Assembly (NCBI GenBank): GCA_036156195.1
Contig: JAYZUZ010000012.1
Coordinates: 1-64,000 of the forward strand
Source: Abyssibacter sp036156195
Lineage (GTDB): Bacteria; Pseudomonadota; Gammaproteobacteria; Nevskiales; OUC007
Direction of reading: 5' to 3'
DNA length: 64,000 nt
The notes beneath the pieces were generated by a model. It ran no database searches and was not told the DNA's origin. It was given only the letters and a program-made list of their open reading frames with translations. The position numbers were made by a program, and so were the translations under genes. How positions within the stretch are numbered: the first letter of the stretch is position 1; the number at the start of each line of letters is the position of its first letter. Of the stretch, positions 33,591-42,538 are shown piece by piece.

Positions 33591-34034
33591 GTGCCCGTGA
33601 TAGACCGCAGTCGTGACGACTACCGTTACTGGTATCCCGTACAGATTCGCTGGGGGGACATGGACGCTTTGGGTCATGTCAACAACGCGCGTTACTTCAC
33701 GTTTTCAGAATCGGCCCGACTGGCGTATCGGGATGACAATTTCCCGCGTGATGTGTTGCCCGATTCACAGGATCTCATCCTGGCGCGTACAAGCTGCGAT
33801 TTCGTTGAGCAGCTGAAATACCCCGATCACCTGGACGCCGGTTGCCGTATCGCCAAGCTGGGGCGTAGCAGTCTGGTGTTCGAGGTGGGCATGTTTCGGC
33901 GTGACTCCGGCAGCCTGGTCGCCGTGACGGAGGCGGTTACCGTGTGGTTTGACTACGCTGCACAGAAGGTCACGCCGATTCCCGATGTGCTGCGTCAGGT
34001 GTTGCTGGCCTACGAGCCCGAGCTTGGCCGCTAA
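33591..34034 (+). CDS. Hot-dog fold thioesterase (second copy in window)
   Basis: 147 residues from GTG 33591, preceded by CAAGGA at a good distance; TTG 33585 and GTG 33597 are alternatives. The active-site segment RWGDMDALGHVNNARYF has the family's D-x-x-G-H-x-N-N pattern. SARLAYRDDN and a following ARTSCDFVEQLKYPDHL match 4-hydroxybenzoyl-CoA thioesterase-type proteins. It differs clearly from the thioesterase at 5979-6446, so the two are not recent duplicates. Substrate unknown. Confidence 0.85.
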   Translation: MPVIDRSRDDYRYWYPVQIRWGDMDALGHVNNARYFTFSESARLAYRDDNFPRDVLPDSQDLILARTSCDFVEQLKYPDHLDAGCRIAKLGRSSLVFEVGMFRRDSGSLVAVTEAVTVWFDYAAQKVTPIPDVLRQVLLAYEPELGR

Positions 34035-34049
34035 GCGGAACCGCGCGGG

Positions 34050-34526
34050 TTAGAGCCGGAGCGCAGAGAATTCCCGGCTAAGCGCTCCATGCGCCCAGTA
34101 GCTGTTGAATCGGCTCAGCAGCTCTACCGTGCGGCCGGGGTCATCAGGGCGATGCACGGCAGCCTCATCGCCCGCGTCCGGTCTCAGCAAAAACGCGGCA
34201 CGGTCGGCTAGAACCCACTCCTCACGCAGATTGTCTGCCGGTGCGGTTGCAGCGCGGATACTGACGCGGCTGGGAATGAGCCGAGCCAGCTCCACCAAGC
34301 GATGCGCGCCATCAGCGAGTACGCGCTGGGGGTCACGCACGAGAATTCGCACCCGATTGCGTGCGTGGCCGAGCGCCAGCGAGCGCAGCAGGTCATGGAG
34401 CCCGACGGTCCCGTACCGACGCGGCTCCAGCGCCGATGAAAAAATGGCCAGTTCATGCTGAGCCTGAGCGGCGATGTGCAATATGCCACCGGTCAGGTCC
34501 AGTGGCGCTGGAGCCGTATCGATCAC
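34050..34526 (-). CDS. Hypothetical protein with HKD-like (phospholipase D-like) sequence, purB-linked
   Basis: 158 residues starting 14 bases after the purB stop on the same strand, so presumably co-transcribed. The sequence has short beta-strands alternating with Arg-rich helices (GHARNRVRILVRDPQRVLADGAHRLVELARL), and a WVLADRAAFLLRP segment. The strand-helix rhythm is reminiscent of half of a PLD-type fold, but no HxK motif is present, so catalysis is not supported. I do not recognise the family with confidence. It faces the thioesterase gene convergently with a 15-base gap. Confidence 0.6.
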   Translation of the reverse strand: MIDTAPAPLDLTGGILHIAAQAQHELAIFSSALEPRRYGTVGLHDLLRSLALGHARNRVRILVRDPQRVLADGAHRLVELARLIPSRVSIRAATAPADNLREEWVLADRAAFLLRPDAGDEAAVHRPDDPGRTVELLSRFNSYWAHGALSREFSALRL

Positions 34527-34539
34527 TGCAATCTCGACC

Positions 34540-35907
34540 TCAGCAGGCCAGAGCCTGCTCCGCAGCGTTACCGATGTAGGAAGCCGGTGTCATGGCCAGC
34601 AAGCGAGCCTTGGCCGCCTCAGGCAAGTCCAGACCCTGGATGAATTCAGCCATCCGTGCCTGGTCCACCCGCTGGCCGCGGGTGAGTTGCTTGAGCTGCT
34701 CGTAGGGCTTCTCAATGCCGTGACGGCGCATGACGGTCTGGATGGCCTCGCCCAGCACTTCCCAGTTACCGTCGAGATCAGCGCCCATGGCCGAGGGATT
34801 GGCCTCTAATTTGCCGATACCGCGGTTAAGCGATTGCAGCGAGATCATCACATGCCCGAGGCCAACGCCGAGATTGCGCAGGGTGGTGGAGTCGGAGAGG
34901 TCACGCTGCCAGCGGGAAATGGGTAGCTTCTCGGCCAGATGCGTCATCACCGAATTGGCGACGCCCAAATTACCCTCTGCGTTCTCAAAATCGATCGGGT
35001 TGACCTTGTGCGGCATCGTCGATGAGCCGACCTCGGTTTCCACCATGCGCTGCTTGAAGTACCCCAGCGCGATGTAGCCCCAGATATCACGGGCGAAATC
35101 GATCAGGATGGTGTTGGCCCGGGCGACTGCGTTGAAGTACTCCGCGATGTAGTCATGGGGCTCGATCTGGGTCGTGGCGGGTGCGGGTGCGATATCCAGC
35201 TCGGCCAGCACCGAGGCGGACAGCGTGGGCCAGTCCACTTCCGGATAGGCGGCCATATGCGCGTTGAAGTTGCCGACCGCGCCGTTGATCTTGCCCTGGA
35301 TGACTACGGCGGCGAGCGTGTCCCGCTGACGGCGCAGCCGATGTACAAAGACGGCGATCTCCTTGCCCAGTGTGGTCGGCGAGGCGGGCTGACCGTGGGT
35401 GCGTGAGAGCATCGGCTGGTGCGCCAGGGCGTGGGCCATTTCACGCAGGCGTTCAATCAGCGCGTCGAACTGCGGCAGCAAGAAGCGCGACCGGGCGTCG
35501 TTGAGCATCTGCGCGTGGGCGAGGTTGTTAATGTCTTCGGAGGTGCAGGCGAAGTGCAGAAACTCTGAGACTGCGGCCAGTTCGGGCTTGGGCGCAAACC
35601 GCTCCTTGAGGAAGTACTCGATCGCCTTGACATCGTGGTTGGTCGTGTCCTCGATCGTCTTTACGCGTTGTGCAGCCTGCAAGTCGAAGCCGGCGTCGAT
35701 CTCGTCCAACGCAGCATTGGCCTCTTCGGAAAACGGCGGGACTTCTTCGATCTCTGGGTGCGCGGCCAATGCGCGCAGCCAGGCGATTTCCACCCGCATG
35801 CGATATCGCATCAATCCGTACTCGGAGAAGATCTCGCGGAGGTCCCATGTCTTGTCGGCATAACGGCCATCAATCGGGGACAGTGCGGACAGCGATGTGA
35901 GCTTCAT
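34540..35907 (-). CDS. purB: Adenylosuccinate lyase PurB
   Basis: Fumarase/aspartase-superfamily enzyme acting twice in purine synthesis, cleaving SAICAR and adenylosuccinate with release of fumarate. Start ATG 35907 gives 455 residues (MKLTSLSALSPIDGRYADKT), close to E. coli PurB (456); the frame runs 14 codons further upstream without conservation. The signature loop SSTMPHKVNPIDFEN and the TSEDINNLAHA and SRTHGQPASPTTLGKE segments are intact. The enzyme is of the E. coli long type. Confidence 0.97.
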   Translation of the reverse strand: MKLTSLSALSPIDGRYADKTWDLREIFSEYGLMRYRMRVEIAWLRALAAHPEIEEVPPFSEEANAALDEIDAGFDLQAAQRVKTIEDTTNHDVKAIEYFLKERFAPKPELAAVSEFLHFACTSEDINNLAHAQMLNDARSRFLLPQFDALIERLREMAHALAHQPMLSRTHGQPASPTTLGKEIAVFVHRLRRQRDTLAAVVIQGKINGAVGNFNAHMAAYPEVDWPTLSASVLAELDIAPAPATTQIEPHDYIAEYFNAVARANTILIDFARDIWGYIALGYFKQRMVETEVGSSTMPHKVNPIDFENAEGNLGVANSVMTHLAEKLPISRWQRDLSDSTTLRNLGVGLGHVMISLQSLNRGIGKLEANPSAMGADLDGNWEVLGEAIQTVMRRHGIEKPYEQLKQLTRGQRVDQARMAEFIQGLDLPEAAKARLLAMTPASYIGNAAEQALAC

Positions 35908-35936
35908 GCGGCGTGCTGGGGAGAAAATGGCCGCGT

Positions 35937-35942
35937 ATTCTA
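35937..35942 (-). promoter_or_regulatory. Possible -10 element for purB
   Basis: TAGAAT on the minus strand, 30 bases before the purB ATG, followed by a GC-rich discriminator. No convincing -35 hexamer stands at 16-18 bases, so it may depend on an activator or be fortuitous. Confidence 0.3.
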
Positions 35943-36120
35943 ACTCCACTCGTCAGGAACCGTTTTTCATCGCTTTCGTCGCGGGGGACCTAACGTTTAC
36001 CGTGAGCTAAATGCACCAATGGCCTCGGGCCTGGCGGACGCAGCGGCGAGTGTCCAGGGAACCGCCTGACAACCCAGGGGGGTGCCCGGCCGGAGGCTGA
36101 CGATACGAGGGACGCCGCAC

Positions 36121-37503
36121 ATGAGTGGTACACGAATCGAACGCGACAGCCTGGGTGAACTGACCGTCCCTGCGGATGCCTTGTGGGGTGCGCAAACCCA
36201 GCGTGCAGTCGAGAACTTTCCGATCAGTCAGCGGCGCATGCCGAGATTAATGATCCGCGCATTGGGCTTGATCAAGGCGGCGGCAGCACGCGCCAATGCG
36301 CAGCTGGGTCTGCTGGACTCGACACCGGCGCAAGCCATCGTGGTGGCTGCGGAGCAGGTGGCGAGCGGACGCGTGGACGCGCATTTCCCGGTGGATATCT
36401 TCCAGACCGGTTCCGGAACGTCCAGCAACATGAACGCCAATGAGGTAATTGCCGGCCTGGCCGCTCAACGCGGGGTGCAGGTCCATCCCAACGACGACGT
36501 CAACATGAGTCAGTCGTCGAACGATGTGATTCCCACTGCAATTCACCTGGCTTGCGCGCTGGGCTGTCACGAATTGCTTGTCCCGGGGGTGCAACGACTC
36601 ATCGACACGATCGAAGCCCGCGCCGATGAGCTGGATCACGTCGCCAAGACCGGCCGCACGCATTTGATGGATGCGATGCCAGTGACATTCGGCCAGGAAC
36701 TGCGTGCCTGGTCCTCACAGCTCGATGCGGGTCTGGACAGGCTGGTGGATGTCCGCAAGCGACTGCATGCGCTGCCTCAGGGCGGTACGGCCGTGGGTTC
36801 GGGCATCAACGCCCACCATGATTTCGGGTCCGTGTTTGCCGAACAACTGTCGGCCCTGACCGGACTGAAGTTTTCGCGCGCATTGGATCACTTTGCGGCG
36901 CAGGCAGCGCTGGATACCTTGGTGGAGTTCTCCAGCCATCTGCGCACCCTGGCCATGACCTACACGAAGATCGCGAATGATCTGCGCTGGATGAATTCGG
37001 GACCCCTGGCCGGACTGGGTGAGATCGAGCTGCCCACCTTGCAGCCGGGCTCGTCCATCATGCCTGGCAAGGTCAACCCGGTGGTGCCTGAGGCGGTGGC
37101 CATGGTGGCGGCGCAGGTGATCGGCAACGATGCGACAGTGTCGGCGGCCGGTCAGTCCAGCAACTTCCAGCTCAATGTCATGTTGCCCGTTGTCGCGAGC
37201 AACCTGGTGGAGTCCGTTGAAATTTTGGCCAGCGCGGCCCGGGTATTGGCGGATAAGGCGATTAGTGGGTTCGCGGTCCAGGAAGACCAGGTCAATGCGG
37301 CATTGTCCCGCAACCCCATTCTGGTCACTGCGCTAAATCGGGAAATTGGTTACGACCTGGGCTCTCAGATTGCCAAGCAGGCCTATCGGACGGGGCAGCC
37401 GGTGCTGGAGGTGGCCAAGGCGATGACCGACCTGAGTGAGGAACGGCTGCGCGAACTGCTGGATCCTCTGACCCTGACGCGGGGTGGTATTCCCGGGCGC
37501 TAG
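36121..37503 (+). CDS. fumC: Class II fumarate hydratase FumC
   Basis: Iron-independent fumarase of the tricarboxylic acid cycle, forming a homotetramer. ATG 36121 gives 460 residues (MSGTRIERDSLGELTVPAD); a GTG 39 bases upstream is in frame but unlikely. The signature GSSIMPGKVNP, the catalytic-His segment GRTHLMDAMP and TGSGTSSNMNANEV are all present. It is divergent from purB over a 213-base intergenic region. An oxidation-resistant fumarase alongside a SUF-type Fe-S pathway fits an aerobic lifestyle. Confidence 0.97.
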   Translation: MSGTRIERDSLGELTVPADALWGAQTQRAVENFPISQRRMPRLMIRALGLIKAAAARANAQLGLLDSTPAQAIVVAAEQVASGRVDAHFPVDIFQTGSGTSSNMNANEVIAGLAAQRGVQVHPNDDVNMSQSSNDVIPTAIHLACALGCHELLVPGVQRLIDTIEARADELDHVAKTGRTHLMDAMPVTFGQELRAWSSQLDAGLDRLVDVRKRLHALPQGGTAVGSGINAHHDFGSVFAEQLSALTGLKFSRALDHFAAQAALDTLVEFSSHLRTLAMTYTKIANDLRWMNSGPLAGLGEIELPTLQPGSSIMPGKVNPVVPEAVAMVAAQVIGNDATVSAAGQSSNFQLNVMLPVVASNLVESVEILASAARVLADKAISGFAVQEDQVNAALSRNPILVTALNREIGYDLGSQIAKQAYRTGQPVLEVAKAMTDLSEERLRELLDPLTLTRGGIPGR

Positions 37504-37520
37504 CCAGGACAGCGCATACG

Positions 37521-37548
37521 AAAACGCCGCGACCCGAAGGCCGCGGCG
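37521..37548 (-). terminator. Rho-independent terminator for the large lipoprotein gene
   Basis: Seven-base stem CGCCGCG/CGCGGCG (37525-37531, 37542-37548) with a ten-base loop. On the minus strand it is followed by TTTT, so it ends the lipoprotein transcript ~29 bases after its stop. It lies between two converging genes but lacks a T-run on the plus side. Confidence 0.75.
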
Positions 37549-37576
37549 CTTGGTCCGGTGGATGGCGCGTGGCGAA

Positions 37577-39607
37577 CTAGCGCACCAGCGACACCGACTC
37601 CGGTTTCGTGACGGCGATCTGGGCATCGGCCGCCACGTTCAGCGTGCCGCTCAGACTCAGGATGTCGTCGTAGCGCAGCACCACATCGTTGGATTTCTCC
37701 GCGACAAAGATGGCGGAGCCATCAAATGCCACATCCACGGGGTTGCCGAGCTGGGTCTGGTCGCCGGCGATCTGCGCCGTTACATTCACCAGACCGCTTG
37801 CGGTGGATGCATTGTCGACGACAAAGATCTGACCGTCATCAGCGCTTGCAGCATCCCCCACATCGGTGAGGATGAGCTGGTCTGTTTCTGCCACGTGCAC
37901 GATGCCATGCAGGTTGACCGAAATCTGCGCGCCACCTGAAGCCGGCAGAATGCTCCGACTGACCATGGCACCCGCATCGCCGCGTGCGCTGGCGGCAAAG
38001 TCGTCGTAGACGAGCACGGCCCCATCGGTGGCTGCGACGAACAGTCGATCGTTGGCTGGGTCATAGTCCAGATCCCAGATGGAGGCAGTGCCCACGTCGG
38101 TGACCGTCAATAGAGGCGCAGAATCGCCATCAGCTTCCAGGCCGTAGGCCGTGATGGCCGGTGTGCCGTTGTCGGCGACCAGCATCAGCCCCAGCGACTG
38201 CACCAGCTCAACGCCTTTCGGCGCGTTCAACTCGCTGGTGGCGCCTGCAATGAGCCGGTCGGTGCTGGGAATGTCCGCAGTGGTGCCCGCGCGCGCCCCG
38301 ACCCGGTTGGCGACCAGTACGCCGGTATTGGCTGCGCCGGCCGAGCCGTTGTCATAGGTCAGATAAGCATGGCCGCGGGTGTCGACCGCAATGCTCTCGA
38401 GCTGACGAGCCGGCGTGCCCAGCATGCCGCCGGCGCTTGCGTCCAGCGAGCCAAGTTCAGCCGACAAATCGGTTTCCAGCAGGAGGATTTGGCCCGTGTC
38501 TCCGGTGCCGCCAGGGAAGGGGCTATCCGGGGGCGTCGGGTTGGTCGACACAACGACGGCGGTCACGCTGTCGGGGGCACTGATGTCAGAGCTGTCCGCC
38601 AGCAGGTTCTCGCTGCGCGCAAGCAATGCAACCGATTCCGGCTTGGTCTGCCCGCGCACATAGGAGGGGGCGACGTTGCCGTTTGCCGATGTCACGCCAT
38701 TGAAGGTCAGCACCAAGTCATTTGCTTTCTCAGCGACAATTGCGGTGCGGCCGGTCAGCACGAGGTCGACGGGGTTACCCAGCCGGGTGCGGCTGCCGCC
38801 AATGCGTGCATCTGCGGTGACCCCTCCATCGACGCTGCCATCGTCCGTGAACGTAAAGATCTGGCCATCATCAGCTACGGAGGCATCACCCACGTCAGTG
38901 ACGACGAGCTGGCTGCCGACCTTGGCCAGGCCGTGGAAGTTGACGGACAGTTGTGTGCCTTCGCCATCAATCGGAAAGATGCTGCGGTCCGGCCCGGCTG
39001 TTGGATCGGTGGAGTATTCGTCAAAGATGGCCACGGTCCCGTCGACCAGCGCGGCATATAGACGGTCGGTCTCGGCGTCGTAGGTCACGTCCCAGGGTGC
39101 TGCGGCGGTGGTGATGGCCGCCAGTTCGACGGCACCGTCACCGCCTGTCGTCGATAACAGCTTGATGTCGCCGGCCGCATTGTCAGCGACGACCACGCGG
39201 CCGATGGCATCGATGACCACGATGCCCTTGCCGGCAAACCCACCGGTCAGGCCACCCGCGCCATCCAGTTGGCGGTCAAAGCCAGCGGTGTAGGCACTGC
39301 CATCGGCGCGCGACGCAAAGTTTGCGAACACGCGCAGGCCGGTGAAGGTGGTGTTGTCACCTGCCTGAAACAGCGTGCCGGTGCTGTCAAAGGCGATGCC
39401 CTCGTTGGAGCCGGATGTGAAGCTGCCGGATCGTGCGTTTAGATTGGGTGCAAAGACATCAACGGTGCCCTCGGAATCGGCCACATTGTTCGCAACGACC
39501 ACCGACACATTGGGTGGCTGCTGGCCATCATCGGAGTCGCTGCAACCTGCGGCGAGTAGGGCCAGCGAGCCAGCGACTAAACATTTGGGGAGAATAGGGG
39601 TCTTCAT
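37577..39607 (-). CDS. Large lipoprotein with duplicated beta-propeller-like halves
   Basis: 676 residues from ATG 39607, chosen because GGAGG lies just upstream and the lipoprotein signal (MKTPILPKCLVAGSLALLAAGC) starts there; the frame continues to ~39982 without meaning. The lipobox is LAAGC, Cys22, followed by an acidic Ser/Asp linker. The mature protein is an internal tandem repeat: the block with SVNFHGLAKVGSQLVVTDVG and ADDGQIFTF in the first half recurs as SVNLHGIVHV...LILTDVG and ADDGQIFVV in the second, and both halves end with GNPVD...VAEK...NDVVL and TKPESV. The repeated short strands with D-G and N-G turns suggest beta-propeller blades. Surface or periplasmic binding is likely; ligand unknown. 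Confidence 0.75.
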   Translation of the reverse strand: MKTPILPKCLVAGSLALLAAGCSDSDDGQQPPNVSVVVANNVADSEGTVDVFAPNLNARSGSFTSGSNEGIAFDSTGTLFQAGDNTTFTGLRVFANFASRADGSAYTAGFDRQLDGAGGLTGGFAGKGIVVIDAIGRVVVADNAAGDIKLLSTTGGDGAVELAAITTAAAPWDVTYDAETDRLYAALVDGTVAIFDEYSTDPTAGPDRSIFPIDGEGTQLSVNFHGLAKVGSQLVVTDVGDASVADDGQIFTFTDDGSVDGGVTADARIGGSRTRLGNPVDLVLTGRTAIVAEKANDLVLTFNGVTSANGNVAPSYVRGQTKPESVALLARSENLLADSSDISAPDSVTAVVVSTNPTPPDSPFPGGTGDTGQILLLETDLSAELGSLDASAGGMLGTPARQLESIAVDTRGHAYLTYDNGSAGAANTGVLVANRVGARAGTTADIPSTDRLIAGATSELNAPKGVELVQSLGLMLVADNGTPAITAYGLEADGDSAPLLTVTDVGTASIWDLDYDPANDRLFVAATDGAVLVYDDFAASARGDAGAMVSRSILPASGGAQISVNLHGIVHVAETDQLILTDVGDAASADDGQIFVVDNASTASGLVNVTAQIAGDQTQLGNPVDVAFDGSAIFVAEKSNDVVLRYDDILSLSGTLNVAADAQIAVTKPESVSLVR

Positions 39608-39721
39608 AAGTGCCTCCATGTGGGGGTTGGATGCGACTGGGAAACAATTCCCATTCAAACAAATCGACCAACGAGTCTCAATTCTTCGAGTCAGACCCGT
39701 TGATTCCTTGGGGAGTAGAAA

Positions 39722-40234
39722 ATGTTCAATAGCTTTCGTCCGATGATGGGCATCGGAGGCATTATTGCGTTCGCTGCACTGGGTTTTGCGCTGGTGCTGC
39801 AGTACGCCTTTGGTCTGGAACCGTGTCCGATGTGTGTGTTTCAGCGGGTGGCGATGATCGCCGTGGGGCTGATCATGCTGGTGGCCGCCGTTCATGGGCC
39901 GGCCGGCCGGGTCGGGCAGGGGGTTTATGCGGGGCTGGCCGCACTGGCAGCCGGTTCGGGCATCGCCATCGCGGGTCGTCACGTCTGGCTACAGAATTTG
40001 CCAGAGGATCAGGTGCCCGCCTGTGGCCCTTCGCTGGATTACATGATGGATGTGATGCCCGCCTGGGATGTGATTCGCACCGTCCTGTCCGGTGACGGCA
40101 ACTGCGCCATCATTGACGCCAGTTTTCTGGGGGTTTCATTGCCCGGCTGGACGTTGCTGGGCTTCGTTGCGCTGGCAATCTGGGGCATCATCGCGGCTTG
40201 TCTCCCTCAACACAGCACAGGAAGCCTTTCATGA
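39722..40234 (+). CDS. dsbB: Disulfide bond formation protein DsbB
   Basis: Inner-membrane enzyme that reoxidises DsbA and passes electrons to quinones. The 170 residues have four membrane helices, the first redox pair in EPCPMCVFQR and the second periplasmic pair in VPACGPSLDY...GNCAII. This is the normal DsbB layout. The gene overlaps the next by four bases (ATGA). It is divergent from the large lipoprotein over 114 bases, a region richer in A and T than its surroundings, which probably holds both promoters. Confidence 0.94.
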   Translation: MFNSFRPMMGIGGIIAFAALGFALVLQYAFGLEPCPMCVFQRVAMIAVGLIMLVAAVHGPAGRVGQGVYAGLAALAAGSGIAIAGRHVWLQNLPEDQVPACGPSLDYMMDVMPAWDVIRTVLSGDGNCAIIDASFLGVSLPGWTLLGFVALAIWGIIAACLPQHSTGSLS

Positions 40235-40716
40235 GCCACGCCGTCACTGACCTTTGCGACGCCCACGCCGACAAGATTCAGGTTGCCGAGCCGATGTTTG
40301 CCGATTTTGGTGGGGAGATGGCGTTCTCCGGACCCATCCGGACGCTTAAGTGCTTCGAGGACAACAGCTTTGTCCGAAGTGAGCTGGAGCAGCCAGGCGA
40401 AGGTCGGGTGCTGGTCGTCGATGGCGGTGGATCCATGCGCTGCGCGCTGCTGGGCGGCAACCTCGCCAAGCTCGCAGAGGACAACAATTGGGCGGGCGTG
40501 GTCGTGTACGGGTGTGTGCGGGATGTCGAAGAAATCGAAGCCTGTGCCGTCGGTGTCAAGGCGCTGGCTGCGCACCCCCTCAAGAGCCGTAAGCAAAACA
40601 TTGGTGAGTTGGGTCTTTCGGTACGGTTCGGTGGAGTGGAGTTTCGGGAGGGTGATTACCTCTACGCCGATGCGGACGGCATGATCACTGCACCTGCGGC
40701 GCTGGACATGGAGTGA
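40231..40716 (+). CDS. rraA: RraA family protein, ribonuclease E activity regulator
   Basis: 161 residues from ATG 40231, the length of E. coli RraA (161), with AGGAAG seven bases upstream. Conserved segments are CFEDNSFVR, VLVVDGGGSMRCALLGGNLA and WAGVVVYGCVRDVEEI. In E. coli RraA inhibits the degradosome nuclease RNase E; related proteins are 4-hydroxy-4-methyl-2-oxoglutarate aldolases, and sequence alone does not decide between them. The ATGA overlap with dsbB suggests one transcript. Confidence 0.88.
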   Translation: MSHAVTDLCDAHADKIQVAEPMFADFGGEMAFSGPIRTLKCFEDNSFVRSELEQPGEGRVLVVDGGGSMRCALLGGNLAKLAEDNNWAGVVVYGCVRDVEEIEACAVGVKALAAHPLKSRKQNIGELGLSVRFGGVEFREGDYLYADADGMITAPAALDME

Positions 40717-40780
40717 ATCCAGTCGCCTGCTGGGTTGTTCGCAGAGGGGGCTGGATGTTGCACTGCGGTAGGGGCGCCAC

Positions 40781-40798
40781 GCCGCTATAATGCGCGGC
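40781..40798 (+). promoter_or_regulatory. Putative aceB -10 element inside a GC hairpin
   Basis: A perfect TATAAT (40786-40791) flanked by five-base complementary arms GCCGC/GCGGC. It is 84 bases before the aceB ATG. No -35 hexamer is apparent, so an activator may be needed. Confidence 0.45.
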
Positions 40799-40874
40799 TT
40801 GTCGCGGCCGCTCGAACTGTGGTGTTGAGTCGGGCAGCGAATCCCCAGTCTGCACGCAGGTCACTGACGACTAC

Positions 40875-42476
40875 ATGACGGAATCGGTCACGACGGTTGG
40901 CAACGCCGACATTCTTGGCGCCCTCGAAGTCGGTTTCGAGCGTGTTCTTACGGAGGAGGCCGTTGCGTTCACCAGCCGACTGGTTCGTCAGTTTCGGCCC
41001 ACGCTGCAGGCCTGTCTGTCGACCCGAGCTGCCAAGCAAGCCCTGTTTGATCGGGGGGTGACACCGGACTTTCTGCCGGATACGCAGCATATTCGCGACG
41101 GGCTCTGGACGATCCGCGGCATTCCAGCCGATCTCAGGGATCGTCGTGTTGAAATCACCGGGCCGGTCGAGCGCAAGATGGTGATTAACGCGCTGAATGC
41201 CCCGGTGCAGTGTTACATGGCTGATTTCGAAGACAGCCTGGCACCGACCTGGCAGGCAGTGATTCAGGGGCAGCTCAATCTCATGGATGCTGTGGCCGGC
41301 ACGATTGAGCATACGGATCCTACGACCGGCAAGCAGTATCGTCTGAACGACCCGCCGGCGACGTTAATCGTGCGGCCGCGCGGCTGGCACCTGATGGAAA
41401 AGCACATGCTGGTCGACGGCGCGCCAGCGCCAGCAGCGATCGTCGATTTCGCGTTGTATTTCTTCCACAACGCACGGGCGCTGATCAAACGCGGCACGGG
41501 GCCGTACTTTTACCTGCCCAAGCTGGAGTCTCACCTCGAGGCGAGGCTGTGGAACGACGTGTTCATTGCCGCCCAGGACGCACTCGGCATGAACCGGGGC
41601 ACGATCAAGGCGACAGTGCTCATCGAGACGCTGCCCGCAGCGTTTGAGATGGATGAAATTCTCTACGAGTTGCGGGATCACGTGGTGGGGCTCAACTGTG
41701 GCCGCTGGGATTACATCTTCAGCATGATCAAGACGCTGAAACTGCAGCCGGGCCGCGTCATGGCAGACCGCTTTGCCGTGGACATGGCGCAGCCGTGTAT
41801 GGACAGCTACTCCAAACTGCTCTGTCAGACCTGTCATAAGCGGGGGGCGCTGGCGATCGGAGGGATGTCGCCGTTTATTCCCGTAAAGAATGACCCGGCG
41901 GCAAACGACAAAGCCTTTGGCCGCGTCCGCGCGGACAAGCAGCGCGAAGTGGACAACGGCCATGACGGCGCCTGGGTGGCGCATCCCGGTTTGGCCGGCG
42001 TGGTGCGTGACGTTTTCGATGCAGGGCTGCCGGGGGCCAACCAGCTCCAGCGCCCCTTGAACTGGCCGGTGACGGCCGACGACTTGCTGCGTCAGCCGGA
42101 AGGCCCGATCACTGAGGCCGGGCTACGCAACAACATCAGTGTTGCCCTGCAGTACATCGAGGCGTGGATCACCGGACAGGGTTGCGTGCCGCTCTATAAC
42201 CTGATGGAGGACGCGGCGACCGCTGAAATCTCCCGGGCGCAGGTCTGGCAATGGATTCATCATCCCGAGGGGCAGCTGGATGATGGACGCCCGATCACTA
42301 TCGAGCTGGTGACGCAGGTATTGGCCGAGGAACTGGACATCATCCGCGTCGAAGTGGGTGATGAACGCTACGAGTCCGGCCGGTTCTCCGAGGCACGCGA
42401 CCTACTGTTCCAGTTGTGTGTGGCCGATGAGTTGGAAGACTTTTTCACGGTGCCTGCCTACGAACTGTTGCCGTAG
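40875..42476 (+). CDS. aceB: Malate synthase A
   Basis: Glyoxylate-shunt enzyme condensing glyoxylate with acetyl-CoA to malate. The 533 residues match the AceB type (E. coli 533) rather than the longer GlcB. Conserved PRGWHLMEKHMLVDG, the CGRWDYIFSMIKTL segment with catalytic residues, and GHDGAWVAHPGL are visible. The gene lies upstream of a LysR regulator on the opposite strand, and isocitrate lyase follows beyond it, so the two shunt genes are linked but not one transcript. Confidence 0.96.
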   Translation: MTESVTTVGNADILGALEVGFERVLTEEAVAFTSRLVRQFRPTLQACLSTRAAKQALFDRGVTPDFLPDTQHIRDGLWTIRGIPADLRDRRVEITGPVERKMVINALNAPVQCYMADFEDSLAPTWQAVIQGQLNLMDAVAGTIEHTDPTTGKQYRLNDPPATLIVRPRGWHLMEKHMLVDGAPAPAAIVDFALYFFHNARALIKRGTGPYFYLPKLESHLEARLWNDVFIAAQDALGMNRGTIKATVLIETLPAAFEMDEILYELRDHVVGLNCGRWDYIFSMIKTLKLQPGRVMADRFAVDMAQPCMDSYSKLLCQTCHKRGALAIGGMSPFIPVKNDPAANDKAFGRVRADKQREVDNGHDGAWVAHPGLAGVVRDVFDAGLPGANQLQRPLNWPVTADDLLRQPEGPITEAGLRNNISVALQYIEAWITGQGCVPLYNLMEDAATAEISRAQVWQWIHHPEGQLDDGRPITIELVTQVLAEELDIIRVEVGDERYESGRFSEARDLLFQLCVADELEDFFTVPAYELLP

Positions 42477-42538
42477 CGCGGATTGCCACCACGCAGGAGC
42501 TCGGCCACGTGCAAACTGTTCACGCTCCGGGCTGGCTG

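Noticed and set aside
39608..39982. Upstream extension of the large lipoprotein frame through dsbB
   Set aside because: Antisense to dsbB; the lipoprotein signal peptide and ribosome-binding site place the start at 39607.
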